A stretch of DNA of 64,000 bases from positions 151,703 through 215,702 of the forward strand of contig VXMM01000023.1 of assembly GCA_009841105.1 (NCBI GenBank), written 5' to 3'. A program made the translations under genes and the position numbers. Under the pieces are notes generated by a model. The model searched no databases. It was not told the origin of the DNA and saw only the letters and a program-made list of their open reading frames with translations. Shown here piece after piece: positions 54,855-63,400 of the stretch. The first letter of the stretch is position 1; every line of letters begins with the position of its first letter. The stretch is from Acidimicrobiia bacterium. Lineage in GTDB: Bacteria > Actinomycetota > Acidimicrobiia > Spongiisociales > Spongiisociaceae.

Positions 54855-55391
54855 ATGGTTAATCCGAGCGAAAAGGGTGTCCGGTTGGCCGAGCGAGCAC
54901 TGGTTCTGAACGCAACTTACGAGCCGCTTTCGATCGTAAGCGCCCGGCGCGCCGTAGTACTCGTGCTGCGTTCCAAGGCGGACACCGTGGCCGCCACCGA
55001 CCTGGTGTGGAGGAGCGCCGACCACAAGTTCGAGGTCCCCTCCGTGGTCCGGCTGCGGGACTATGTGAGGGTTCCCTACCACCGTCGGGTCCCACTTACT
55101 CGAACCGCGGTCTTTGCCCGGGACCACCACCGGTGCCAGTACTGCCGCTCGCCTGCCGAGAGCCTTGATCACGTGGTGCCGAAGGCCCGTGGTGGCAAAC
55201 ATACGTGGGAGAACGTGGTGGCCTGCTGCCGGCGCTGCAACGTCCGGAAGGGAAACCGCCTGCCCGAACAGGCCGGTCTCAAGCTAACCCGGACCCCGGT
55301 CACACCGAGCTACCAGGGATGGCTGTACGCCGCGCTGAGCAAGACCCGGGAACCTGAGTGGGTCCCCTACCTGCTGGCCGAACCCGCCTGA
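54855..55391 (+). CDS. HNH endonuclease domain protein
   Basis: 178 residues. The HNH core is in SLDHVVPKARGGKHTWENVV, with the catalytic His and the Asn/His metal ligands, flanked by zinc-binding CQYC and CRRC pairs. A conserved N-terminal segment (ALVLNATYEPLSIVSARRAVV) marks the widespread actinobacterial family whose biological role is unknown; it is not evidently part of a mobile element. The ATG at 54855 is given, but a TTG at 54885 preceded by AAAAGGG would start the protein at MAERALVLN and may be the real start. Confidence 0.88.
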   Translation: MVNPSEKGVRLAERALVLNATYEPLSIVSARRAVVLVLRSKADTVAATDLVWRSADHKFEVPSVVRLRDYVRVPYHRRVPLTRTAVFARDHHRCQYCRSPAESLDHVVPKARGGKHTWENVVACCRRCNVRKGNRLPEQAGLKLTRTPVTPSYQGWLYAALSKTREPEWVPYLLAEPA

Positions 55392-55459
55392 CCGGCGCCC
55401 CAGGGGGCGTCCGCGCCCGTGATAATCTTGCCGAACCCCTTGAAACCGAGGTGACTGAC

Positions 55460-56032
55460 ATGCCCGCAGCAACATCCACAATGCTTGCGCTGGGAACCCC
55501 GGCGCCCGGCTTCGACCTTCCGGACACGGTAAGTGGCAACCGGCTCAGCATCCGTGATGTTGCCGATCGCAAGGCGCTGGTGGTGATGTTCATCTGCAAC
55601 CACTGCCCGTACGTGGTCCACATCCAGCAGGGACTCGTCGAGTTCGGCCGGGACTACTCCGGGGCCGATGTGGCCATCGTCGGCATCAGCGCCAACGATG
55701 CATTGGGCTATCCGGACGACGCGCCCGACATGCTCGGTAAGGTGGCGCGCCGGCGTGGCTACCTGTTCCCGGTGCTCTATGACGAGACCCAGGAAGTGGC
55801 CAAGAGCTACACGGCGATGTGCACCCCGGACTTCTTCCTGTTCGGCCCGGAACGAACCCTCGTCTATCGAGGACAGTTCGACCGATCACGACCGGGTTCG
55901 GGTATACCGGTTACCGGGGAGGACTTGCGAGCCGCCCTGGACGCCGTCCTGGAGGACCGGCCTGTAACCGAGGAGCAGTACCCCTCCATGGGATGCTCCA
56001 TCAAATGGAAGCCCGGTAACGAACCTTCCTAG
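55460..56032 (+). CDS. thioredoxin-fold redoxin (AhpC/TSA-like)
   Basis: 190 residues. Thioredoxin-type active site CNHCPYV near residue 50 follows the redoxin opening LGTPAPGFDLPDTVSG; the cis-proline region is MCTPDFFLFGP. This CNHCPYV class of cytoplasmic redoxins is common but uncharacterised; thiol-disulfide exchange or peroxide reduction is likely. The ATG at 55460 has GAGGTG six bases upstream. Its TAG stop is the first three bases of a heptamer repeat array. Confidence 0.88.
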   Translation: MPAATSTMLALGTPAPGFDLPDTVSGNRLSIRDVADRKALVVMFICNHCPYVVHIQQGLVEFGRDYSGADVAIVGISANDALGYPDDAPDMLGKVARRRGYLFPVLYDETQEVAKSYTAMCTPDFFLFGPERTLVYRGQFDRSRPGSGIPVTGEDLRAALDAVLEDRPVTEEQYPSMGCSIKWKPGNEPS

Positions 56033-56148
56033 TTGCTAGTTGCTAGTTGCTAGTTGTTAGTTGCTAGTTGTTAGTTGCTAGTTGTTAGTTGTTAGTTGCT
56101 AGTTGTTAGTAAGAGACTAGAAACTAGAGACTAGCGACTAGAAACTAA
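56030..56148. repeat. array of 17 in-register heptamers between convergent genes
   Basis: Eleven direct TAGTTGC/TAGTTGT units (56030-56106) are followed, in the same 7-base register, by one TAGTAAG and five units ending ACTAG or ACTAA (56114-56148), which are roughly the inverse complement of the first kind. The array fills the whole gap between the redoxin gene and the convergent small gene, and it provides the TAG stop codon of both (56030-56032 plus strand; 56145-56147 minus strand). The two halves can fold into a long imperfect hairpin. Related shorter arrays lie at 58148 and 60025. Confidence 0.9.
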
Positions 56149-56411
56149 CATCGGCGGAGGGTTCGGCGCCACCGGAGGAACTCCTCCACTTCTCTCTCCG
56201 TGGGGATGGCATCGGGCCGGCCGTAGGCGGTCAGTAGGCGCCAATCGCGGTAACGGGGCTCCGGGCGGGGCACGAACGGAGCCTTCCTGAACCAATCGGG
56301 AGCGGCCGTTGCCGCCGCTAGCCGGATCGCCTCACAGGCGAGCGACGGATGGCGGGCCACCACCCTCACGAATACCGTGCCCACGCGCCCCGACAGGTCG
56401 CTGCCAGGCAC
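56145..56411 (-). CDS. small protein of unknown function
   Basis: 88 residues, basic and without membrane segments; no family recognised. Sequence features are RWRRTLRRC at the C-terminus and a Trp/Pro-rich middle (APDWFRKAPFVPRPEPRYRDW). It starts with a GTG six bases after the MerR-family stop, with AGAGG close upstream, so it is probably co-transcribed with that regulator. The stop lies in the heptamer array, so the last codons may have been altered by repeat growth. Confidence 0.65.
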   Translation of the reverse strand: MPGSDLSGRVGTVFVRVVARHPSLACEAIRLAAATAAPDWFRKAPFVPRPEPRYRDWRLLTAYGRPDAIPTEREVEEFLRWRRTLRRC

Positions 56412-56417
56412 GACCTC

Positions 56418-56981
56418 TCAGGTCCCGACAGCCTCGTCGAGTTGGTCCTGGACGGATTGGAGGCTCTGACCGACGTGGTGCAGGAACTGTGCACGGTTCA
56501 ACTCGAAAAGAGTCTCGTCCTCGTCGATGTTGCGGGTCAGCTCTTGCAACTCCACGAAGAAGGACAGCTGGCCTTCCTGAAGGAGATCCAGCAGGTTGTC
56601 ATCCTCCACGGAGAATACGGTGTCGCCGTAGGTCACGAGCTTCACGTCTCTCGGATCGACTCCCTGCCGCCGTAGGTAGTTCCACGCCCGCCCGATCCGC
56701 TGGAGCGACAGGCCGTTGGCCTTGAGCGTGACCACCACCCGCAGCATCACCAAATCCCGGAACGAGTACTTCCTCCGCTTGCCCGGACGACCGTCCGTGC
56801 CCTGGACGGAGGGCTGCACCAGGCGCAGCTTGTCCCAGTATCGAAGTTGGGATTGGGTGGCTCCGGTCAGTCTCGAGGCATCCTCGGAATTGAAGCCTTC
56901 TTGCAACAACTTATCTCCCTGGGATCTCCGGGGCACCAGTGCTACCGGAGTCTCGTAAGCCGTGTCGTACCGTGCCCGCAA
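56418..56981 (-). CDS. MerR family transcriptional regulator
   Basis: Helix-turn-helix region at ~30-100: FNSEDASRLTGATQSQLRYW, then GKRRKYSFRDLVMLRVVVTLK, the MerR DNA-binding fold. A C-terminal ~80-residue region (VFSVEDDNLLDLLQEGQLSFF) has no effector-binding cysteines, so it is not a metal sensor of the classic type. The frame opens with a TTG at 56981. A TTG at 56909 preceded by AGGGAG would give MLQEGFNSEDASRLTG and is a likely real start. The 84 bases to the next gene upstream show nothing certain. Confidence 0.85.
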   Translation of the reverse strand: MRARYDTAYETPVALVPRRSQGDKLLQEGFNSEDASRLTGATQSQLRYWDKLRLVQPSVQGTDGRPGKRRKYSFRDLVMLRVVVTLKANGLSLQRIGRAWNYLRRQGVDPRDVKLVTYGDTVFSVEDDNLLDLLQEGQLSFFVELQELTRNIDEDETLFELNRAQFLHHVGQSLQSVQDQLDEAVGT

Positions 56982-57065
56982 CCTGGCAGAGGCAACTGCG
57001 ATGTCAAGCTCAATTGGTTGAAGCCTCAGCCGCGAGGGTCCGCGAATCCTAACCTGTACGAGCGC

Positions 57066-57398
57066 TCAGCGCCCAAATGGCCAGCGGGAGTTTCGTCCGT
57101 TCGGCAGAAAATCCCGCATCGGCTGACCCGGTACCCGGGTCGTCAGCCGGAGGATGCGAATCAGAGTCGCCGTCGACAGCAGCAGGACGCAGAACCCCCC
57201 CACCGCAAGTACGGTGTTGAAGGAAAAGGTGACGAGTAGGACCAGCGAGCCGATCACGATTCCGGCAACCGCTACGCGTAGATACCACTGTGGAATGCGG
57301 TTCAACGAGGAAGTGCGTTTGGTGAACTCCGGGTCTTCGGCTTGAAACTGGCGCTCGATCTCGTCGAGGATCTGCTGCTCCCGCTCATTCAATGGCAT
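57066..57398 (-). CDS. DUF3040 small membrane protein
   Basis: 110 residues. It opens with the typical DUF3040 segment MPLNEREQQILDEIERQF and has two adjacent hydrophobic helices (~45-90) and a basic tail. The family is nearly restricted to actinobacteria and its function is unknown; in mycobacteria such a gene lies near mraZ. The ATG at 57398 has GGAG eight bases upstream; the longer open frame is not coding. Divergent from the phosphatase gene across 159 bases, in which I see only a small hairpin near 57480-57508. Confidence 0.85.
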   Translation of the reverse strand: MPLNEREQQILDEIERQFQAEDPEFTKRTSSLNRIPQWYLRVAVAGIVIGSLVLLVTFSFNTVLAVGGFCVLLLSTATLIRILRLTTRVPGQPMRDFLPNGRNSRWPFGR

Positions 57399-57557
57399 CG
57401 AAGCTGCTCCGGTCCGTGTCCATCGCCATGCAGTATACGCAAGCCCGTATCGCTGCGTAGCCGGCGGTCCGGCCGAGGTGTTCCCTCCCGATGTTCGGGG
57501 GAAGGATCGTCCTGCTAGCCGCCCGTAGGGAGCCGATCGGACGGTACGCTGGGTGGG

Positions 57558-58157
57558 ATGAAATCGGTTGTGCATCTGGTCAGGCACGGCGAGGTCGACA
57601 ACCCTGACCAGGTCGTGTACGCCGACCTGGCCGGCTTCGGCTTGAGCGAGACGGGCCGCCGCCAGGCGACCTGGGCGAGTACCCGTCTGGCCGCCCTTCC
57701 GATCACCGCCGTCTACGCCTCTCCGCTGGCTCGGGCCGGGGAGACGGCGCGTGTCATCGCCCTACCGCACGGGCTCGAACCACTCGTGCTGCCGGAGGTG
57801 ACCGAGTGGGCCCTGATGGGCAGGTGGGCCGGCCTGCCATGGGCCGATCTGGACATCCATTTCCCCGGCGAATTGGGCGCCTACCTGAATGATCCTCTCG
57901 CCCTGGACTTCGCCCCCGAGTCGGTGACGGAGCTCGCCCTCCGGGTCGGGAGTGCGGTCGACGCCCTGGCCGATCGCCATTCCGGGCAGGAGGTGGTGGT
58001 GGTATCCCACCAGGATCCGATCCAGGCCGCCCGGCTACGGCTGACCGGGCAGGACCTGGGCCGGCTCCACCATGACAAGCCTCGCCACTGCGAGGTGATC
58101 AGCCTGTCACGATCCGCAGGATGGCGCCAAGCCTCTCGAGTAGCGCCTAGTTGCTAG
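57558..58157 (+). CDS. histidine phosphatase family protein
   Basis: 199 residues. The phosphohistidine motif LVRHGE is at residues 7-12; YASPLARAGETA near 53 and the second catalytic histidine in VVSHQDPIQAA near 149 complete the active site. Substrates of this superfamily range from phosphoglycerate to alpha-ribazole phosphate and proteins, so none is assigned. The TAG stop sits in a CTAGTTGCTAG sequence shared with the convergent NUDIX gene. Confidence 0.9.
   Translation: MKSVVHLVRHGEVDNPDQVVYADLAGFGLSETGRRQATWASTRLAALPITAVYASPLARAGETARVIALPHGLEPLVLPEVTEWALMGRWAGLPWADLDIHFPGELGAYLNDPLALDFAPESVTELALRVGSAVDALADRHSGQEVVVVSHQDPIQAARLRLTGQDLGRLHHDKPRHCEVISLSRSAGWRQASRVAPSC
58148..58157. repeat. 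minimal heptamer unit at overlapping convergent stops
   Basis: One TAGTTGC unit (58148-58154) followed by TAG. The final CTAG (58154-58157) encodes the stop codon of the phosphatase gene on the plus strand and of the NUDIX gene on the minus strand. Same motif as the larger arrays at 56030 and 60025. Confidence 0.6.
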
Positions 58158-58696
58158 ACCGTGTCTCCGGTGCGGAGTTGTTCGATCAGGGCTGTGTCCG
58201 TCTCGAACGCCAACTCGGGCAGATCGTCCAGCGCGAACCAGCCGATGTCCGAGGCATCCGACCCGGCGACCGCCTCTCCGTCCGCGGCGGTACCGGCGAA
58301 CCAGATGCACACGCTCACCTTGGCAGGATCGTGGAAGTTGGTGGCCACGAACACCGGAGGGCCTATGGTCGCGACCAAGCCGGTCTCCTCGAGGAGCTCC
58401 CGGGCGGCGGCCTCCCGCACCTCCTCGCCGTAATCCACGTAACCGGCCGGAATCGACCATCTCCCGGACTGGGTGGCGCCCGGCCCCCGCTCCACCAGCA
58501 GCACCCGGCCGGCCTCATCCCGCAGCAACACGGCGGCCGCCAGTTGCGGGGCCCGGAACTCGATGCGGCCACAATCCGGGCACACACCCCGCTCCCGACC
58601 GTACAACTCGGCCCGGTCGAGCTTGGCCCCGCACGCTGGGCAGTAGACAGCCTCGCCCGGCCACCCGCCCTCGTGTTTCCCAACCACGCCGGTCAT
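58154..58696 (-). CDS. NUDIX hydrolase with N-terminal zinc ribbon
   Basis: 180 residues. A CPACG...CPDCG zinc ribbon (~19-44) is followed by a NUDIX domain whose box runs GYVDYGEEVREAAARELLEE and then TGL near residue 88, with the catalytic glutamates intact. The layout recalls NudC-like NADH and RNA-cap pyrophosphatases, but it lacks the extra N-terminal domain of NudC, so the substrate is open. The gene diverges from the membrane-protein pair after 48 bases. Confidence 0.9.
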   Translation of the reverse strand: MTGVVGKHEGGWPGEAVYCPACGAKLDRAELYGRERGVCPDCGRIEFRAPQLAAAVLLRDEAGRVLLVERGPGATQSGRWSIPAGYVDYGEEVREAAARELLEETGLVATIGPPVFVATNFHDPAKVSVCIWFAGTAADGEAVAGSDASDIGWFALDDLPELAFETDTALIEQLRTGDTV

Positions 58697-58744
58697 CGTA
58701 CCGGTCGGCTTCTGTTCGGGAAGGCGGCGCGCCAGAATGGGGGC

Positions 58745-59506
58745 ATGCCGTATAGGGTGCCGCTGGCCGCGGTTCTCGTCCTGCTGAGCGGGCTGCTCTG
58801 GGCCGCACAGGTCCTATTCGGAACGTCACCCTGGGAAGCCGGCGCCGCCTCGCTGGTGACCATCGGGCTCCTGATCGAGGCCGCGGTGCTCGTAGTGGCC
58901 ATGCTCCTGTCGCCAGGACGCTGGGTCCGTATCTCGCTCGCCGTCATCGGGGGCGGGTGGGCGTTGACCGCCCTCCTGACACCGATCGGCTTCCTCTGGG
59001 GTCTGGCGCTGTCGACCGGAGCGGCGGGAACGGGGCTGGCCTGGACCCGCCCGCTTGACGAGTGGTTCAGCCCGGTGAAGCCGGACCGGGTACCGGCCGC
59101 AGCCACGGTCCTGGCGCTCGGCCTGGTGTGGATACCGGGTATCACCGGCAGGCTGGGAGTGCCCGAAGTCACGGTCGGCGGCTGGATCCTGGTGGGGTTC
59201 GGGCTGGTGGCGGGATGGGCCTACGCCCGGACCGTCAAAGGGTCCCTCTGGTTGGTCCGGCTGGGCCCGCTGCCGCTGGGCGTGCTCGCCGCGCTCGGGC
59301 TGGTCCCCTGGGCGGCCACGTTGCTCGTCGCGGCTGCCGGTGTACTCACCTACCTGGCGTGGACGCCGGACGCCCGCATGGCCACCGAACCCCCGCGGCC
59401 ACGGCGGGGAAAGCCCGTGTCGATCCTGCCCGAGGTGACCCCGCCGGGGCTCATGGAGGCTGCCGGTTACAGCCGATCGGGCCGGCTCCTGGAAGAGCCC
59501 GACTGA
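58745..59506 (+). CDS. integral membrane protein of unknown function
   Basis: 253 residues with about seven hydrophobic helices between residues 5 and 210 and a ~45-residue cytoplasmic-type tail rich in Pro and Arg (ARMATEPPRPRRGKPVSILP). No motif recognised. The ATG at 58745 begins MPYRVPLAAVLVLL; the frame upstream of it covers the NUDIX gene and is not coding. It ends two bases before the next gene, so the pair probably forms an operon. Confidence 0.75.
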   Translation: MPYRVPLAAVLVLLSGLLWAAQVLFGTSPWEAGAASLVTIGLLIEAAVLVVAMLLSPGRWVRISLAVIGGGWALTALLTPIGFLWGLALSTGAAGTGLAWTRPLDEWFSPVKPDRVPAAATVLALGLVWIPGITGRLGVPEVTVGGWILVGFGLVAGWAYARTVKGSLWLVRLGPLPLGVLAALGLVPWAATLLVAAAGVLTYLAWTPDARMATEPPRPRRGKPVSILPEVTPPGLMEAAGYSRSGRLLEEPD

Positions 59507-59508
59507 GG

Positions 59509-60027
59509 ATGGCCCGCCTGCGCTACACCTTCGTGGTGCCGGTCGGGATGGCCGCGCTGATCGGTGGTTTCATCGGCGGGACCGTCGCCCGCGTGGGATG
59601 CCTCGATAGCTCGTGCGAGAGCCTGTCCATCCTGTTGGTCGCGGCGGTGTCGGCGCTGGTTGCCGCCGGCGGGGTGGGCATCGTGGTGGTTCTCGCCGAC
59701 CGATCCCTGCGGGAATGGCGGTCGGAGAGCCGGGATGCGCCCGGCGGTGACCTCCCCGCCCCCGAGGATGCCCGGGATACTGAAGCTGACGACCGGGCCG
59801 GTGGCGAGAGCGGCCGGCGAGGTTCACTCTGGGACATCGCGCTGGTGGGGCTGGTGGCCGGAGGTGGCGCTACCTTCATACTGGGCGCGGTGGCGCTCGG
59901 GGTGGGCGCCCTGATGGGGCGCATCCCCCTCGTCCTCTGGCTGCTTCTCGTCCTGGGAGCGCTGGCGCTGGTGGGTGCCGTGGGCCTCGCCATCACCCTC
60001 ATCGTCTTGCGCGTTCGCCGCCAGTAG
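59509..60027 (+). CDS. small membrane protein of unknown function
   Basis: 172 residues: two hydrophobic helices (~8-30 and ~40-62), an acidic hydrophilic middle (~66-105; GGDLPAPEDARDTEADDRAGG), and two more helices (~108-165) ending in LIVLRVRRQ. No family recognised. The ATG lies two bases after the preceding stop (TGAGGATG). Its TAG stop is the first base triplet of a heptamer array. Confidence 0.72.
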   Translation: MARLRYTFVVPVGMAALIGGFIGGTVARVGCLDSSCESLSILLVAAVSALVAAGGVGIVVVLADRSLREWRSESRDAPGGDLPAPEDARDTEADDRAGGESGRRGSLWDIALVGLVAGGGATFILGAVALGVGALMGRIPLVLWLLLVLGALALVGAVGLAITLIVLRVRRQ

Positions 60028-60075
60028 TTTCTAGTTGTTAGTTTGTAGTTACTAGCAACCAGCAACCAGTAACTA
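60025..60075. repeat. seven in-register heptamers at a gene end
   Basis: Units from 60025: TAGTTTC, TAGTTGT, TAGTTTG, TAGTTAC, then TAGCAAC, CAGCAAC, CAGTAAC. The second group is the inverse of the first, and TAGTTACT (60046-60053) pairs perfectly with AGTAACTA (60068-60075). The first TAG is the stop of the preceding gene. A hairpin terminator role is possible. Confidence 0.75.
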
Positions 60076-60427
60076 GAGTGGCCCGCACGCAGGCCTGCGA
60101 CGCCCTGGGCGGCTCCTGCCGGGATATTTCGGGCGATTTCACGTTAAGTTCACGCTGATTCCAGAATATCTTCGCAAAGTTTTCATAACCCGGCCACCTT
60201 TCCCCTACAATCCCGTTCCAGGCCCGTACGCGGGGCGGCACTCGTTTATAGATCGTCACACATCCGACCCGGGTGTGTGGCCATCCGGCCCGCACGAAAG
60301 ACTTCAGACGAGGAGCGGTCAATGGGATTCGGAATGCCTGAGGCGATGTCCGGTTGGAGGATTCACAGCAGGACATCGACACCCCCCCCCTGCGAGTGTC
60401 CGCGCCACCGACCATCGCGAGGGGCTG
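60076..60427 (+). promoter_or_regulatory. AT-richer leader region of the large secreted protein
   Basis: No gene is evident in these ~350 bases. TTCATA (60182-60187) and TACAAT (60206-60211), 18 bases apart, form a plausible promoter. A 9-bp hairpin follows: CACACATCC (60257-60265) pairs with GGGTGTGTG (60271-60279), including one G-T pair. GAGGAG then precedes an ATG at 60321 that opens a short frame, and nine C occupy 60382-60390. The ATG of the secreted protein is at 60428. Confidence 0.4.
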
Positions 60428-63400
60428 ATGACGGCCCGCAGCCGCACTGCGCCGCCCCGCTCCCTCCTCTTCCTTCTCCTTGTTGCTCTCTTAGGGCTGA
60501 CCGCCCCTGACAGCACCGCCCGGGCGCAGACGACGGGGCCCGCGCCGCAGACCGTCCCCCACGACTGGGATCTGATCCCCGACGGCCTCGGGCCGGGCGA
60601 CCAGTTCCGGCTGCTCTTCGTCACCAGCGGGACGCGCAACGCCGCATCCAGCGACATCGCCGTCTACAACACCTTCGTGCAGAACGCCGCCAACGGCACG
60701 GGCGTGGACGCCACCATCAGGGGCATGAGCGGCGAGTTCCGGGCGGTGATTTCCACTTTCTCGGTCGATGCCCGCGACAACACCGCCACCCACCCCAACG
60801 CCGACATCCCCATCCACTGGCTGGGCGGCGCCAAGGTTGCCGACAGCTATGCAGATTTCTACGACGACGGCTGGGACTCGTTGCAGGGGAAGAACGAGCT
60901 GGCTGGTGACCTCAGGCCGCAAGTCATTTATACGGGCTCGAACGCGAATGGAACGGAACGTCAGTTCCGCTATGCGGGAGCCACGTCTCATGTCAGATAT
61001 GGCACCCTGGCGCTCGCCAGTCCCTCGCCTCTGAGTCATGCCGACCGGCCCAGAAGCGAGACACACCGTCTCTACGCCCTCTCCCCCGTGCTGACGGTGG
61101 CGGAACCGACACTCGTTCCGCCGCTCACCTACGAGGTGCCCAACGACTGGCCGCTCAAGCCCTCCGGCCTCGGGGTCGACGACGAGTTCCGCCTGCTCAT
61201 CATCACCTCCACGGAACGGGACGCCACCTCTCGGAACATCATCGACTACAACACCCACGTGGCGGACGCGGTTGCCGCCGGCCACGACGACATCCGGGCC
61301 TACAGCACGGACTTCCGCGCGCTGGCCTCCACCCAGGGCGTGGACGCCCGGGACAACACCGTCACCACCGGCACCGGCGTCGACATCTACTGGCTGAACG
61401 GCGCCAAGGCAGCCGACGACTACGCCGACTTCTACGACGGAAGCTGGGACTCCACGGAAGTACGGGACGAAGACGGTGACACGTATCTCAACGCCCCTGA
61501 CATGTGGACCGGCTCAGGGAACGACGGGACGGAGTACTTCTCCGGAACGACCAGCCAGGCCCTGGGTGCCTCTCTGGTACGGTATGGCCAACCCTCTAGT
61601 AGCAATCTTTTCTTCAGCGCCTCCAGTGCAGCCAACACCCAGAGCCGGGGACTCTACGGCCTCTCGCCCGTGTTCAAGGTGGTCGACCAGAGCGCGCCAA
61701 CGGTGCAGACCGTTCCCGGCGACTGGCCGCTGATACCGTCTGACCAAAGCGCCGCCGGCTCCCAGTTCCGCCTGCTGTTCATCACCTCCGGCACGCGCGA
61801 CGCCGCCAGCACGAACATCGGGGACTACAACGCCTTCGTGCAGGGCCACGCCGGCGGAGGCCACGAGGCCATCCGGCCCTACCGCAACCAGTTCCGCGCG
61901 CTGGCCTCCACCGCCGCCGTGGACGCCAACACCAACACCAGCATCAGCGGCACGGGCGTGGCCATCTACGTGCTGAGCGTGGACGCCGGCGGCAGCTTCA
62001 ACGGCGCCAGGGTCGCCGACAACTACGCCGACCTCTGCGACGGCAGCTGGGACTCCGCGGCCAACCGGGACGAGTCCGGCGCCGCTATTACAACCACCAC
62101 AGTCTGGACCGGCACCGATGACAACTGCGAGGGAGCGGACGAAACGAGCTTGGAAACTCCCTCGTCAGGTACGGCAATCCGAGCAGCACCGACAATTCTC
62201 TCAACACCGTCGGCAACGACGGCTCAAGTTTCGAAGACTCCCTCTACGCCCTCTCCCCCGTGTTCACGGTGTCGTCGGCGCCCACCGCGCCCACCGCGCC
62301 CACCGTCTCGGACGTCACGGACGTGTCCGCCCGGATGTCCTGGGGCGAGCCGTCCTACACCGGGCCGAGCCCCATCTTTCAGTACCAGATCAGGGTCCGC
62401 CGCTGCCTCAGCCTCGACATCGACGCCCCCTGCACCTCCTGGACCGGCTGGGGCTACGCCCGCAACCTCGGCGGCAGCGCCCGCACCGGCCTGATCACCA
62501 CCTACTCGGACGACAAGGGCACGGAGGACACTGGGGACGACGAGGACCTAAACCTGCAGCCCAACACCCGCTACGAGGCGCGGGTGCAGGCCCGCAGCCG
62601 TCCGGGCGGCACCATGGACACCGTGTACGGCGAGTGGTCCGAGGCAAAGACCTTCACCACCACCCTGCCAAGGCCCACGGACCTGCTCGCCACCCCGGGC
62701 GACACACAGATCACGCTGACCTGGCAGTCGTCGGAAACCAACCCTGCCCAGTTGACCCACTACACCGTGGAGTACGCCGACAACGCGGCGTTCACCAACC
62801 CGCAGAGCAGGGACACCGGTTCCAGCAACCCGGGCACCAACACCCTCGCGCCCACCGAGCTGACCGTCACCGGGCTGACCAACGAAGTGGAGTACCACTT
62901 CCGGGTGCGGGCGGTGCGCGGAACGGCGACCAGCCCTTGGTCGGGGTCCGTCTCCGCCACGCCCGCGCCGGCGACCGACTACGACGAGGACAACGACGGG
63001 CTGATCGACGTGGAGCGGCTGGCGCAGCTCAACGGCATCCGCTACGACCTGGACGGCGACGGCATGGTGACCGACGACACGAACACCGCCGACGTCGACG
63101 AGGCCCACGCCTACCTCATCGCCTTCCCCAACCCGGTGGCGGGCATGGGCTGTCCGGCCGGAGGCTGCACCGGCTACGAGCTCGTGTCGGACCTGGACTT
63201 CGACGAGAACGGCAACAACACCAGGGACGATACCTACACCACCGGCGAGGGCTGGGACCCCATCGACGACGATTCCAACCTGTTCACCGCCGTCTTCGAG
63301 GGCAACGGCTACGCCATCAGCAACCTGTTTATCGGGCGCAGCACAACGATTGGCGTTGGGTTGTTCGGCAACCTAGACAGCGGCAGCGTGGTGAGGAACG

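Noticed and set aside
56030..56148. CRISPR array
   Set aside because: The 7-base units are contiguous, with no spacers and no cas genes nearby.
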